Assembly (NCBI RefSeq): GCF_026153355.1
Contig: NZ_CP110636.1
Span: 3,534,001 to 3,598,000, forward strand
Length of the DNA stretch: 64,000 bases
DNA from: Streptomyces endophytica
GTDB taxonomy: Bacteria; Actinomycetota; Actinomycetes; Streptomycetales; Streptomycetaceae
Direction of reading: 5' to 3'
A program made the position numbers and the translations under genes. The notes beneath the pieces were generated by a model, which saw only the letters and a program-made list of their open reading frames with translations, made no database searches and was not told the origin of the DNA. Shown in pieces: positions 17,215-26,557 of this stretch (its first letter is position 1; each line of letters begins with the position of its first letter).

Positions 17215-18479
17215 GTGGTCGACGCACACCAGACGTTCGTCATCGTCGGGGTGGCCTGGCCGGGGCGAAGGCCGCGGAGACGCTCCGCTCCGAGGGCTTC
17301 ACCGGCCGGGTGATCCTCATCTGTGACGAGCGCGACCACCCGTACGAGCGCCCGCCGCTCTCCAAGGGGTACCTGCTCGGCAAGGAGGAGCGCGACAGCG
17401 TCTTCATCCACGAACCCGCCTGGTACGCCCAGGCACACATCGAGCTCCACCTGGGCCAGCCCGCCGTCCACCTGGACCCGGCCGGCCGGACCGTCCGCCT
17501 GGGGGACGGCACCCTGATCGCCTACGACAAGCTGCTGCTGGCCACCGGCGCCGAACCGCGCCGCCTGGACATCCCCGGCACCGGCCTGGCCGGCGTGCAC
17601 CACCTGCGCCGCCTCGCCCACGCCGAACGGCTCCGCGGCGTCCTGGCGTCCCTCGGTCGGGACAACGGACAGCTGGTCATCGCGGGCGCCGGCTGGATCG
17701 GCCTGGAGGTCGCCGCCGCGGCCCGCTCCTACGGCGCCGAGGTCACCGTCGTCGAACCCGCGCCCACCGCCCTGCACGGCATCCTCGGCCCCGAACTCGG
17801 CGCGCTCTTCACCGACCTGCACCGCGAACACGGCGTCCGCTTCCACTTCGGTGCCCGCCTCACCGAAATCGTCGGCCAGGACGGCATGGTCCTCGCCGTC
17901 CGCACCGACGACGGCGAGGAACACCCCGCCCACGACGTGCTCGCCGCGATCGGCGCCGCCCCGCGCACCGCCCTCGCCGAACAGGCCGGCCTCGACCTCG
18001 CCGAGCCCGGCACCGGCGGCGGCATCGCCGTCGACGCGGCGCTGCGCACCTCCGACCCGTACGTTTACGCCGCCGGTGACGTCGCCGCCGCCGACCACCC
18101 CCTCCTCGACACCCGCATCCGGGTCGAGCACTGGGCCAACGCCCTCAACGGCGGCCCGGCCGCCGCCCGCGCCATGCTCGGCCAGGACATCAGCTACGAC
18201 CGCGTCCCGTACTTCTTCTCCGACCAGTACGACGTCGGAATGGAGTACTCCGGCTACGCCCCGCCCGGCTCGTACGCCCAGGTCGTCTGCCGCGGCGACG
18301 TCGCCAAGCGGGAGTTCGTCGCCTTCTGGCTCGCCGCCGACGGCCGGCTGCTGGCGGGCATGAACGTCAATGTCTGGGACGTCGCCGACACCATCCAGCA
18401 ACTCATCCGCAGCGGCGCCCCGTTGGAGCCCGCCGCGCTGGCCGATCCGGATGTTCCGCTCGCCTCGCTGCTCCCGTAG
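17215..18479 (+). CDS. FAD-dependent NAD(P) oxidoreductase (ferredoxin reductase type), frameshifted in this sequence
   Basis: GTG 17215 follows GAGGAGG. The frame starts VVDAHQTFVIVG and is then lost at the G-run 17248-17251; one added G gives the expected dinucleotide-binding motif VIVGGGLAGAKAAETL, and the other frame continues to 18479. The ~421-residue product is a rubredoxin/ferredoxin reductase-like flavoprotein: HPYERPPLSKGYLLG, ATGAEPRRL, the NAD motif VIAGAGWIGLEVAAAARS, the FAD motif VYAAGDVA, and a C-terminal reductase domain (FFSDQYDVGMEYSG). It would move electrons from NAD(P)H to a ferredoxin, for example for P450s. The 231 bases upstream hold degenerate GCACACCGGG motifs but no gene. 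Confidence 0.87.
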
Positions 18480-18488
18480 CGTGCGCGT

Positions 18489-19513
18489 ATGACGCAGAGC
18501 CCCAGCGGCCCCAGCGGCCACTCCCGCCCCGCCGGCCCCGGCGCCCCGGACACCGTCACCCTCGACGACGTCCGGGACGCCGCCCGGCGGCTGGCGGGCG
18601 TGGCCCACCGCACGCCCGTCCTGCGCTCCCGCACCCTCGACGCGCTGGCCGGCACCGAGGCCCACCTCAAGTGCGAGAACTTCCAGCGCATCGGCGCCTT
18701 CAAGTTCCGCGGCGCCTACAACGCCCTCTCCCGGCTCGCCCCCGAACAGCTCGCCCGGGAGTGGTCGCCTACTCCTCCGGCAACCACGCCCAGGCCGTCG
18801 CCCTCGCCGCCCGCGAACTGGGCAGCCACGCCGTCATCGTGATGCCCGAGGACTCCCCGCGCTCCAAGACGGACGCCACCGCCGGCTACGGCGCCGAGAT
18901 CGTCCGCTACGACCGCTACACCGGCGACCGCGCCGCCCTCGCCCAGCAGCTCGCCGAGGACCGCGGACTGGCCCTGATCCCGCCGTACGAGCACCCGCAC
19001 ATCATCGCCGGCCAGGGCACCGCCGCCCTGGAACTGCTGGAGGAGACCGGTCCGCTCGACGCGCTCCTGGTGCCCGTCGGAGGCGGCGGCCTGATGGCCG
19101 GCTCGGCCACCGCCGCCACCGCCCTCGCCCCCGGCATCCGCATGATCGGCGTCGAGCCGGAGGCCGGCGACGACACCCGGCGCTCACTGGCCGCCGGCCA
19201 CCCCGTCACCGTCCCCGTCCCGCGCACCATCGCCGACGGCCAGGCCGTCGACACCCCCGGCGCCCTGACCTTCGCGATCAACCGGCGCCTCATCGACTCG
19301 GTGGTCCTGGTCAGCGACGACGAGATCCGCGCGGCCATGGCGTTCGCCTTCGAACGGCTCAAGATCGTCACCGAGCCCAGCGGCGCCAGTGCCCTGGCCG
19401 TCCTCCTCACCGGCCGGGCCGGCCCGCTCCCGCCCCGCACCGGCGTGATCATCTCCGGCGGCAACATCGGCCTCGACCGGTTCCTGGCGGTGATGGCGGG
19501 CGCCGGCGGATGA
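18489..19513 (+). CDS. Threonine dehydratase / serine racemase-like PLP enzyme, frameshifted in this sequence
   Basis: Fold-type II PLP enzyme. The first part (frame from 18489) has the lysine motif FQRIGAFKFRGAYNAL; at 18757-18760 (CGGGA) one G appears missing, after which the other frame reads VVAYSSGNHAQAVALAARELG, the phosphate-binding VGGGGLMAG and the C-terminal EPSGASALAVLLTG. Restored length is about 341 residues without an ACT regulatory domain, which points to catabolic threonine dehydratase, threo-3-hydroxyaspartate dehydratase or serine racemase. It starts 9 bases after the reductase gene. Confidence 0.87.
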
Positions 19514-19657
19514 GGGCCTTCCGCACGGACCCGGCCGGGCCCGACCCGACCTGGCCGGCCCGACCCGGCCGGGATGACCTGGGCCGATGCCCGCCGCCCC
19601 GCGCCCTGGCCGCCCGGCCCCGACGCGCACCCGGCCAGGACTGTCCGACCCCGGCCG

Positions 19658-19670
19658 TAGAATTCACGCG
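19658..19670 (+). promoter_or_regulatory. Leaderless promoter of dnaG
   Basis: TAGAAT (19658-19663) followed by exactly six bases and then the GTG start at 19670. This geometry predicts that transcription begins at the start codon. A -35 is not obvious. No ribosome-binding site precedes the GTG, which supports a leaderless mRNA. Confidence 0.55.
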
Positions 19671-21592
19671 TGGCAGGCAGGATCAACGATGACGATGTGA
19701 AGGCGGTACGGGACGCGGTCCCGATCGACGCCGTCGTGTCCGAGTACCTCCAGCTCCGCAACGCCGGCGGCGGCAACCTGAAGGGCCTCTGCCCCTTCCA
19801 CGACGAGAAGTCCCCGTCCTTCCACGTCAGCCCCGCCAAGGGCCTCTACCACTGCTTCGGCTGCCAGGAGGGCGGCGACACCGTCGACTTCATCATGAAG
19901 ATCGACCACCTCTCCTTCGCCGAGACCATCGAGCGCCTCGCCTCCCAGGCCGGCATCACCCTGCGCTACGAAGAGGGCGGCTACACCCCAGGCCGCCAGC
20001 AGGGCGAGCGCACCCGCCTGGTGGAGGCCCACAAGGCCGCCGCCCAGTTCTACGTCGAGCAGCTCGACAGCCCGGAGGCCGAGATCGGCCGCCGGTTCCT
20101 CGCCGAGCGCGGCTTCGACCAGTCCGCCGCCCAGCACTTCGGCGTCGGCTACAGCCCGGCCGGCTGGGACCACCTCACCCGCTTCCTGCGCGGCCGCGGC
20201 TTCAGCGACAAGGAGCTGATCGTCTCCGGCCTCTCCCAGGACAGCCGCAGCGGCAAGCCCATCGACCGCTTCCGCGGCCGCCTGATGTGGCCGATCCGCG
20301 ACATCGCCGGCGAGGTCGTCGGCTTCGGCGCCCGCAAGCTCCGCGACGACGACAACGGCCCCAAGTACCTCAACACCCCCGAGACCCCCCTCTACCGCAA
20401 GTCCCAGGTCCTCTACGGCATCGACCTCGCCAAGAAGGAGATCGCCAAGGGCAACCGCGCCGTGGTCGTCGAGGGCTACACCGACGTCATGGCCTGCCAC
20501 CTGGCCGGCGTCACCACCGCCATCGCCACCTGCGGCACGTCCTTCGGCGAGGGCCACATCAAGATCCTCCGCCGGCTGCTGATGGACAACTCCGGCTCCG
20601 AGGTCGTCTTCACCTTCGACGGCGACGCCGCGGGCCAGAAGGCCGCCCTGCGCGCCTTCGAGGACGACCAGAAGTTCGCCGCGCAGACCTCCATCGCCAT
20701 CACCCCCGGCGGCATGGACCCCTGCGACCTGCGGCTCAACAAGGGCGACGACGCCGTCGCCGACCTCGTCGAGTCCCGTACGCCGCTCTTCGAGTTCGCG
20801 CTGCGGCACGTCGTCTCCCGGCACAACCTCGACACCGCCGTCGGCCGGGCCGCCGCGCTCGACGAGGCCGCGCCCATCGTCGCCCACATCAAGAACAACT
20901 CCATCCAGCACGAGAGCGCCGTCCAGCTCGCCGGCATGCTCGGCATCCTGGACACCCAGTTCGTGGTCAAGCGGGTCGCCCAGCTCGCCCGCTGGGCCCG
21001 CGAACGCGGCCGCGACGGCACCGGCCCCGACCAGGGCCGCCGGCCCCGCCCCGGCGCGGCCCCCTCCGCCCCCGAACAGTCCGGCCCGGCCGTCCCCCGC
21101 GGCCCCGCGCTCAACCTCCGCAGCCCCGCCCACCGCGTCGAGCGGGAGCTCCTCAAGCTGGCCCTGCAGCGCCCCGACCTGGTCTCCCCGGCCTTCGACG
21201 CCTACGGCGCCGACGAGTTCACCGCGCCGCCCTACGCCGTGGTCCGCCAGTGCATCGAGGAGGCCGGCGGCGCCACGGCCGGCGCCGCCGACAACGGCTA
21301 CGTCGCCCGGGTGCGCGAGGCCGCCCCGGACGACACCGTCCGCGCGATGGTCACCGAGCTCACCGTCGAGCCCCTGCACACCCGCCGCGACCCCGACGAG
21401 GCCTACGCCGGCGTCCAGTTGGTCGCGGTCCGCCTCGCCGCCGTCAACCAACGCGTCACCGAAATCCGCGGCACCCTCCAGCGCCTCGGCCCCCGCGCCG
21501 ACCCCGACCACCTGGCCGCAGTCCAGAACGAACTCTGGGTCCTCCAGCAATACGGCCAATCCCTCCGCGAACGCGGCTACGCGGCGCTGTAG
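19670..21592 (+). CDS. dnaG: DNA primase
   Basis: A 640-residue primase that makes RNA primers at the replication fork. The N-terminal zinc ribbon is present (C41, H44, C62, C65 in LCPFHDEKSPSF and YHCFGCQEGG), followed by the DnaG catalytic core with the TOPRIM signature (VVVEGYTDVMACHLAG, FTFDGDAAGQKAA) and a C-terminal DnaB-interaction region rich in Ala and Arg. Length is normal for actinobacteria. GTG 19670 starts MAGRINDDDVKAVRD; a promoter places +1 on this codon. An essential gene with no interruption in this sequence. Confidence 0.97.
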   Translation: MAGRINDDDVKAVRDAVPIDAVVSEYLQLRNAGGGNLKGLCPFHDEKSPSFHVSPAKGLYHCFGCQEGGDTVDFIMKIDHLSFAETIERLASQAGITLRYEEGGYTPGRQQGERTRLVEAHKAAAQFYVEQLDSPEAEIGRRFLAERGFDQSAAQHFGVGYSPAGWDHLTRFLRGRGFSDKELIVSGLSQDSRSGKPIDRFRGRLMWPIRDIAGEVVGFGARKLRDDDNGPKYLNTPETPLYRKSQVLYGIDLAKKEIAKGNRAVVVEGYTDVMACHLAGVTTAIATCGTSFGEGHIKILRRLLMDNSGSEVVFTFDGDAAGQKAALRAFEDDQKFAAQTSIAITPGGMDPCDLRLNKGDDAVADLVESRTPLFEFALRHVVSRHNLDTAVGRAAALDEAAPIVAHIKNNSIQHESAVQLAGMLGILDTQFVVKRVAQLARWARERGRDGTGPDQGRRPRPGAAPSAPEQSGPAVPRGPALNLRSPAHRVERELLKLALQRPDLVSPAFDAYGADEFTAPPYAVVRQCIEEAGGATAGAADNGYVARVREAAPDDTVRAMVTELTVEPLHTRRDPDEAYAGVQLVAVRLAAVNQRVTEIRGTLQRLGPRADPDHLAAVQNELWVLQQYGQSLRERGYAAL

Positions 21593-22243
21593 GACATGGC
21601 CAGAAGGCCGCCGCGGCCAGACGGCTGAGGCGGCCAGGCGGCTGACGCGCCTACCTGCTGCGAGGCTCCGCGCCCCTGGGCGACTACGCGGCTCCGCGCG
21701 GGCGAGGCGCCGCCCCTGCGCCCGCGGCTCCGTGCCGGCGGGGCTCCGCCCCTGCGCGACTACGCGGCTCCGCTCCGGCGAGGCTCCGTGCCGGCGAGGC
21801 TCTGCGCCGTGCGACCGCGGCTCCTCAACTCCGCGTGGCCGTGCCGGAATACCCCACCACCCCGCCACGTTGTGGCCCCGCAGGGGGCCCTCGCGACCCC
21901 TACGGGAGGCGTTCGACCGCCCCTAGGGCCCCGCCCCCACCCCGCCCTCCACCGCCCCCGCCACCCCGCCCCCGACGCCCCCCAGCCACCCCGTAACACC
22001 CCGCGGTAGCCGTCCGGTCACGGACCGGACTCAAAAAGTGGTCGCACGCCCCTCGTGGCGGGAGTGTGTCGTACTCCACACTGAGGAGCGGTGCCTGAGT
22101 CCTCGGAGCGCGGCGGGTCCGGTCGTACGCCACCGGAAACCCCCGCGGAACCGCTCTTGACGTACGGGACGGACGGCGGCTCGGCCGCAACCGTACCCGG
22201 CCTTTCTGCCGCCACAGCAGCGATCACCCTGGAGGTCGCCCCC
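21593..22243. repeat. Intergenic region with degenerate GC-rich repeats
   Basis: Between dnaG and the chosen hrdA start. Positions ~21655-21830 hold at least five imperfect copies of elements such as GCGACTACGCGGCTCCG and GGCGAGGCTCCG, arranged in units of about 60-70 bp. From 22091 the frame is open into hrdA (alternative GTG start at 22091 with GAGGAG only 2 bases upstream). I found no clear promoter; TTGACG at 22157 has no matching -10. Confidence 0.5.
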
Positions 22244-23563
22244 GTGCAGACCCAGACCCTCGCCGACGCGCCGGCCGCCGCCCCGCAGCTCCCGCCGCCC
22301 GTCGCGCCACCAGCCGCGGAGCCGGTCGCCGGGCCGCTGCTCGATCCGTCCGACGAGCCCCTCACGGTCCCGCAGCAGGCCGAACCCCCGGCCGCCGAAA
22401 TGCTCCTGACCCTCGCCCCGGACGTCCTCGGCCCCGGCACCGCCCCCGACCCGGAGCACGGACCGGCCCTCCCCGCCGGCCCGGCAGCAGACGTAGACGC
22501 AGAAGCAGACGCAGAAACAGACGCAGAGGCGGAAACGGAAGCCGACCCGGAAGCGCAAGCGGAAGCCGCACCGGAACCCGGGCCGGCGCCAGAGCCAGGG
22601 CGAGAGCCCGCATCCGAGCCCGGCCCCGCGCCCCGTGCCGACACCAGCAGCGGCCCCTCCTCCGACCTCTTCCGCCAGTACCTCCGCGAGATCGGCCGGA
22701 TCCCGCTGCTCACCGCCGCCGAGGAGGTCGAACTCGCCCGCCGCGTCGAGGCCGGTCTGTTCGCCGAGGAGAAGCTCACCAACACCCCCGACCTGTCCTC
22801 CCAACTCGCCTACGACCTCGACCAGTTGGTGGTCCTCGGCCGGATGGCCAAGCGCCGGCTCATCGAGGCCAACCTCCGCCTGGTGGTCTCCGTCGCCAAG
22901 CGCTACGTCGGCCGCGGCCTGACCATGCTCGACCTCGTCCAGGAGGGCAACCTCGGGCTGATCCGCGCCGTCGAGAAGTTCGACTACGCCCGCGGCTACA
23001 AGTTCTCCACCTACGCCACCTGGTGGATCCGCCAGGCGATGTCCCGCGCCCTGGCCGACCAGGCCAGAACCATCCGCGTCCCGGTCCACGTCGTCGAGCT
23101 GATCAACCGCGTGGTGCGGGTCCAGCGCCGGATGCTCCAGGAACGCGGCTACGAACCGACGCCCGAGGAGGTCGCCGCCCACCTCGACCTGACCGGGGAA
23201 CGGGTCAGCGAGGTGCTCCGGCTGGCCCAGGAACCGGTCTCGCTGCACGCCCCGGTCGGCGAGGAGGAGGACGTCGCGCTCGGCGACCTCATCGAGGACG
23301 GCGACGCCGCCTCACCCGTCGAATCCGCCGCGTTCCTGCTGCTCCGCGAGCACCTCGACGCGGTGCTGTCCACGCTCGGCGAACGCGAACGCAAGGTCGT
23401 CCAGCTCCGCTACGGCCTGGCCGACGGCCGCCCCCGCACGCTGGAGGAGATCGGCCGGATCTTCGGCGTGACCCGCGAACGGATACGGCAGATCGAGTCC
23501 AAGACCCTCAACAAACTCCGCGACCACGCCTTCGCCGACCAGCTCCGCGGCTACCTGGACTGA
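22244..23563 (+). CDS. hrdA: Group-2 RNA polymerase sigma factor, HrdA type
   Basis: A sigma-70 protein of ~439 residues from GTG 22244, chosen because GGAGGT sits 7 bases upstream; an in-frame GTG at 22091 would add 51 residues. The N-terminus is Pro/Ala/Glu-rich with alternating [11 protein letters not shown] repeats. Regions 1.2-4.2 are intact: [54 protein letters not shown] (2.3-2.4), and [16 protein letters not shown] (4.2). It lacks the long HrdB-type N-terminus. The HrdA name rests on the dgt-dnaG neighbourhood as I remember it from S. coelicolor, not on a database search. Confidence 0.85.
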   Translation: MQTQTLADAPAAAPQLPPPVAPPAAEPVAGPLLDPSDEPLTVPQQAEPPAAEMLLTLAPDVLGPGTAPDPEHGPALPAGPAADVDAEADAETDAEAETEADPEAQAEAAPEPGPAPEPGREPASEPGPAPRADTSSGPSSDLFRQYLREIGRIPLLTAAEEVELARRVEAGLFAEEKLTNTPDLSSQLAYDLDQLVVLGRMAKRRLIEANLRLVVSVAKRYVGRGLTMLDLVQEGNLGLIRAVEKFDYARGYKFSTYATWWIRQAMSRALADQARTIRVPVHVVELINRVVRVQRRMLQERGYEPTPEEVAAHLDLTGERVSEVLRLAQEPVSLHAPVGEEEDVALGDLIEDGDAASPVESAAFLLLREHLDAVLSTLGERERKVVQLRYGLADGRPRTLEEIGRIFGVTRERIRQIESKTLNKLRDHAFADQLRGYLD

Positions 23564-23671
23564 GCCGCACCCGACGGAGCCACCCCGACCGTGCACGGCC
23601 CGGACCGGCACCACCACGGTGCGCCCGCGGCCGGCGCGCCGACAGGGCCCGCGCCGATACGGGCTGCGCAC

Positions 23672-23723
23672 CGCACACGCCTCCCGTTCACGCCGCCCGT
23701 TCACGCCTCCCGCTCACACCTCG
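23672..23723. repeat. Four 13-bp tandem units that include the xylB stop codon
   Basis: Units at 23672, 23685, 23698 and 23711 share CGTTCACGCCTCC-like sequence. The last unit holds the final codons and stop of minus-strand xylB (stop 23714-23716), so three extra gene-end copies lie downstream of the gene. Confidence 0.75.
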
Positions 23724-25195
23724 CGCTGGAACGCCCCCGGATGGGTCTCGTCCCGCACCGCCGCGTACTGCTGACGCACGGCCTGGCCGACCGGCAGTTC
23801 GTCGCCCGGTTCGAAGACCTGGCTCGCGGCGGCCGGCCACTGCGGCGGATCGACCCAGGCGGACCCGCCGCCCGGTGCGGCCGGTGCCCCGGCGGCCGGC
23901 GTGAGCGTGCCGTGCGCCACCCCCCACGCCCAGGCCGCCTGCCGCGCCGCGCCCAGCGCCGCGTACTCGGCCGGCTGCGGCACCACGACCTGCACCCCGA
24001 ACAGCGCCGGCGCGATGGTCTGCACCGCCGCCAGCTCCGCCGCCGCACCCAGCAGGAACACCCGGCGCACCGCCACGCCCCGCCCGCGCAGCACGTCCAG
24101 CGCGTCGGCGAGCCCGCAGAGCATGCCCTCGACGGCGGCCCGCGCCAGATGCTCCGGCTTCATCGACTCACGCCGTATCCCGTGCAACGACCCGGCGGTG
24201 TGCGGCAGATGAGGCGTCCGCTCGCCCTCCAGATAGGGCAGCAGCACCATGCCGTACGCACCGGGCGACGACTTCAGCGCCAGGTCGGACAGGCCCTGGA
24301 GGTCCGTCCCCAGCATCTCCGCGGCGCCCCGCAGCACCCGTACCGCGTTGCTGGTGTGCACCACCGGCAGATGCCGTCCGGTGGCGTCGGCGAACGAGGT
24401 GATCGTGCCGCTCGGGTCGACCAGCGCCTCGTGGTGGATGCCGAACACCGACCCCGAGGCGCCCAGCGACATCACGGCGTCGCCCTCGCCGACGCCCAGC
24501 CCGAACGCGGCCGCCATGGTCTCGCCCGTACCGGCCGAGATCAGCAGCCCCTCCGGGGTGAACCCGGCGGTCCCGGACGGACCCAGCACCTCCGGCAGCC
24601 GCACCTGATGGCCCAGCGACAGCTCGACCAGATCCGGCCGGTACGAGGCGGTCTCCGCCGACCAGTACCCGGTGCCCGAGGCCGCGCCCCGGTCCGTGGT
24701 CCGCCGCGCCGGCCGCCCCAGCAGCTGCCACACCAGCCAGTCGTGCGGCTGCATGACCTCCGCCACCCGGGCCGCGTGCTCCGGCTCGCTACGCGCCAGC
24801 CAGCGCAGCTTGGTCACCGGGTGCGCGGCCTGCGGCACCGCCCCGACGGCCTGCGCCCAGGCGGTACGGCCGCCCAGCGAGTCCAGCAGGTCGGCCGCCG
24901 CGCTCTGGGCCCGCTTGTCGTTGCCGACCAGCGCCGGCCGGACGAGGTTGCCCTCGGCGTCCAGCGGCAGCATCCCGTGCTGCTGCGCCGCGACCCCGAT
25001 GGCCTGTACGCCCTCCAGCAGCCCGTTCCCCGCCGCCTCCCCGAGTGACATCAGCCACGCCTGCGGGTCGACGTCCGGTCCCTTCTCGACCGGGTGCGGG
25101 GCATACCCCTGCCTGATGACGGCGCCCGTGTCCGCGTCGCAGACGACGATCCGTGTGCTCTCGGACGAACTGTCCAATCCGGCGACTATCCCCAT
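23714..25195 (-). CDS. xylB: Xylulokinase / FGGY-family carbohydrate kinase
   Basis: A 493-residue two-lobed sugar kinase. The N-terminal lobe starts MGIVAGLDSSSESTRIVV (phosphate 1 loop), has VAAQQHGMLPLD and TDRGAASGTGYW; the C-terminal lobe has AVMSLGASGSVFGIH, LPYLEGERTPHLPHTAGSLHGI and VFLLGAAAELAAVQTIAPALFG (FGGY signature 2 region). This pattern fits xylulokinase, which phosphorylates D-xylulose to the 5-phosphate. No xylA or transporter is adjacent, so substrate assignment is by motif only. The ribosome-binding site is weak (CTGGGGCC). Confidence 0.88.
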   Translation of the reverse strand: MGIVAGLDSSSESTRIVVCDADTGAVIRQGYAPHPVEKGPDVDPQAWLMSLGEAAGNGLLEGVQAIGVAAQQHGMLPLDAEGNLVRPALVGNDKRAQSAAADLLDSLGGRTAWAQAVGAVPQAAHPVTKLRWLARSEPEHAARVAEVMQPHDWLVWQLLGRPARRTTDRGAASGTGYWSAETASYRPDLVELSLGHQVRLPEVLGPSGTAGFTPEGLLISAGTGETMAAAFGLGVGEGDAVMSLGASGSVFGIHHEALVDPSGTITSFADATGRHLPVVHTSNAVRVLRGAAEMLGTDLQGLSDLALKSSPGAYGMVLLPYLEGERTPHLPHTAGSLHGIRRESMKPEHLARAAVEGMLCGLADALDVLRGRGVAVRRVFLLGAAAELAAVQTIAPALFGVQVVVPQPAEYAALGAARQAAWAWGVAHGTLTPAAGAPAAPGGGSAWVDPPQWPAAASQVFEPGDELPVGQAVRQQYAAVRDETHPGAFQREV

Positions 25196-25299
25196 GGCCC
25201 CAGATGATGCCCCATGGGACGCATAGGGAAAGAGTCAGGGTTTGCCCCCGGCGACCGCCGCCCGCCGTCCACCTCGGATGCCGCCGGGCCCGGCCCCCT

Positions 25300-25599
25300 T
25301 CAGGTGTTACTGGTTCCCCACTCGTCCTCGTCCGCGGAACGCTGCTCCCGCAGGGAACGCACCCGGTCGCTCACGGACGCCGGAAGCCGGTCCTCGACCT
25401 TGGCCGAGACCTTCCCGAACGCCTTGGCCGCCGCGTCCCGCCCGGTCAGCGCCACCGACTCGGCGCTGTTACGGACGGCCGGGTTCTGCGTGACCCGCTG
25501 GGCGGCCTTGCGGAGCTGCTCGTACCGTTCCCGGCCGGCCCGTGCGCCGAGCACGTACCCCGTGGCCAGTCCCGCGATGAAAGTGAGCCGGTAGCGCAT
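25300..25599 (-). CDS. Small YtxH-like membrane-anchored protein
   Basis: 99 residues starting MRYRLTFIAGLATGYVLGARAGRERYEQLRKAA, a short hydrophobic helix followed by an amphipathic charged helix, as in YtxH/DUF-type stress proteins. The remainder is polar with KVEDRLPASVSDRVRSLREQRS. A strong AAAGG-type site precedes the ATG. Probably a membrane-peripheral structural protein; function unknown. Common and conserved in Streptomyces as far as I recall. Confidence 0.8.
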   Translation of the reverse strand: MRYRLTFIAGLATGYVLGARAGRERYEQLRKAAQRVTQNPAVRNSAESVALTGRDAAAKAFGKVSAKVEDRLPASVSDRVRSLREQRSADEDEWGTSNT

Positions 25600-25819
25600 C
25601 GCTCCACCTTTCCCTGTGTTCGGTCCCGTCCGGTGCCGGTACGCACCGGGATGCCGGGCTGTGCCGCGCGCCTACCCTCCGGGGCCGGAGATCACCCGAG
25701 GTGACCTGAGGCGATACCGATTGGCGGAGCACCCCCCTGCTTGCGCTAATGTATGTGTCGCAGCGAGCGCCCGCCGTCCGGAGGCCCGGACAGCGACGCA
25801 TTCGAGGCACACGGAGCAA

Positions 25820-25892
25820 TCCCCTGTAGCTCAATTGGCAGAGCAGCCGGCTGTTAACCGGCAGGTTACTGGTTCGAGTCCAGTCGGGGGAG
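25820..25892 (+). tRNA. tRNA-Asn (GTT), copy 1
   Basis: 73 bases folding as a full cloverleaf: acceptor TCCCCTG/CGGGGGA, anticodon loop CTGTTAA, T-arm ACTGGTTCGAGTCCAGT, discriminator G. CCA is not encoded. A TAATGT hexamer at 25747-25752 may be the -10 of the promoter. Confidence 0.97.
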
Positions 25893-25897
25893 CTCAA

Positions 25898-25970
25898 TCC
25901 CCTGTAGCTCAATTGGCAGAGCATTCGGCTGTTAACCGGAGGGTTACTGGTTCGAGTCCAGTCGGGGGAG
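25898..25970 (+). tRNA. tRNA-Asn (GTT), copy 2
   Basis: 73 bases, identical to copy 1 apart from a few positions in the anticodon stem and its flank. It starts only 5 bases after copy 1 (spacer CTCAA), so both come from one precursor. Confidence 0.97.
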
Positions 25971-25980
25971 CAGATCGAGG

Positions 25981-26005
25981 AAGGGTCCCGGAAGGGGCCC
26001 TTTTT
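25981..26005 (+). terminator. Terminator of the tRNA-Asn pair
   Basis: AAGGGTCCC pairs with GGGGCCCTT (one G-T pair) across a GGAA loop, followed by TTTTT. This is a textbook intrinsic terminator, 11 bases after the second tRNA. Confidence 0.9.
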
Positions 26006-26120
26006 CGTGTGCCGTGGAACCGAAACCCCGGTGATCGAAGTCCTCTTGGGCATGCGTGGTCGCGGAACGGCGGCCCTCACGGGCAGCAGATCGTATGAGC
26101 GGCTATGCTGCGGCAGACGG

Positions 26121-26138
26121 CGCGCACAAATGTGCGCG
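26121..26138 (+). promoter_or_regulatory. Perfect inverted repeat in the leader of the CAT tRNA
   Basis: CGCGCACA, AA, TGTGCGCG ends 12 bases before the mature tRNA 5' end. A TATGCT -10 candidate is at 26104-26109, so the hairpin would be near the transcript start and could affect 5' processing or bind a regulator. Confidence 0.4.
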
Positions 26139-26150
26139 ACGCGCCGTGAG

Positions 26151-26224
26151 GGGGCGGTAGCTCAGCCGGTTAGAGCAGCGGACTCATAATCCGTCGGCCG
26201 TGGGTTCGAGTCCCACCCGCCCCA
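26151..26224 (+). tRNA. tRNA with CAT anticodon (elongator Met or lysidine-modified Ile)
   Basis: 74 bases with acceptor GGGGCGG/CCGCCCC, D-arm GCTC...GAGC, anticodon loop CTCATAA, T-arm GTGGGTTCGAGTCCCAC and discriminator A. It is not an initiator (normal first base pair). Whether it is elongator tRNA-Met or tRNA-Ile2 needs identity-element scoring. Confidence 0.93.
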
Positions 26225-26259
26225 CCGCAGCATCCAGGGCGAGACCCTCTTCGCCCGGA

Positions 26260-26295
26260 GAACGGGTCCACCGCCACGGCGTGGTGGTCCCGTTC
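26260..26295 (+). terminator. Hairpin terminator after the CAT tRNA
   Basis: GAACGGGTCCACC pairs with GGTGGTCCCGTTC (13 bp, one T-T mismatch) across a 10-base loop, 36 bases after the tRNA. A second short hairpin (AGGCCC, TACG, GGGGCCT) follows. There is no T-run. Confidence 0.6.
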
Positions 26296-26523
26296 GCTCG
26301 CCCGGACCAAGATCCAGAGGCCCTACGGGGGCCTGAGGTCCCGTCCGGGGCACGAGGGGCCGGTGCGGCTTCCTGAGCAGGTGCTCGATCGTCCTCACCG
26401 GCCGCGGAAGAGAAGTGATCTGCCGCGAGCGTCGGCTCACCCGGAGGGCGACCCACCGAACACCGCCCGGGTGTCTCGCGTCCGGCCCCGCACCGTGGCC
26501 GGAGCTGTGGGGAGAGGGCATGT

Positions 26524-26552
26524 TTGACCTCACTGGGAGCCGTGCTTACGCT
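26524..26552 (+). promoter_or_regulatory. Strong vegetative promoter
   Basis: TTGACC (26524-26529), 17 bases, TACGCT (26547-26552). This is one of the best -35/-10 pairs in the window. It predicts a start near 26558, exactly where a structured sequence begins. Confidence 0.6.
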
Positions 26553-26557
26553 CGAAA

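Noticed and set aside
15573..18665. Very long minus-strand open frame (over 1,000 codons) across dgt and the FAD reductase
   Set aside because: It is an antisense shadow of high-GC coding DNA. The plus-strand proteins have clear domains; the minus frame gives Gly/Ala/Arg/Val-rich nonsense with no recognisable motif.
22091..22243. Start of hrdA at GTG 22091
   Set aside because: The spacing from GAGGAG to the GTG is only two bases, and GTG 22244 has a full GGAGGT at the right distance; kept as an alternative.
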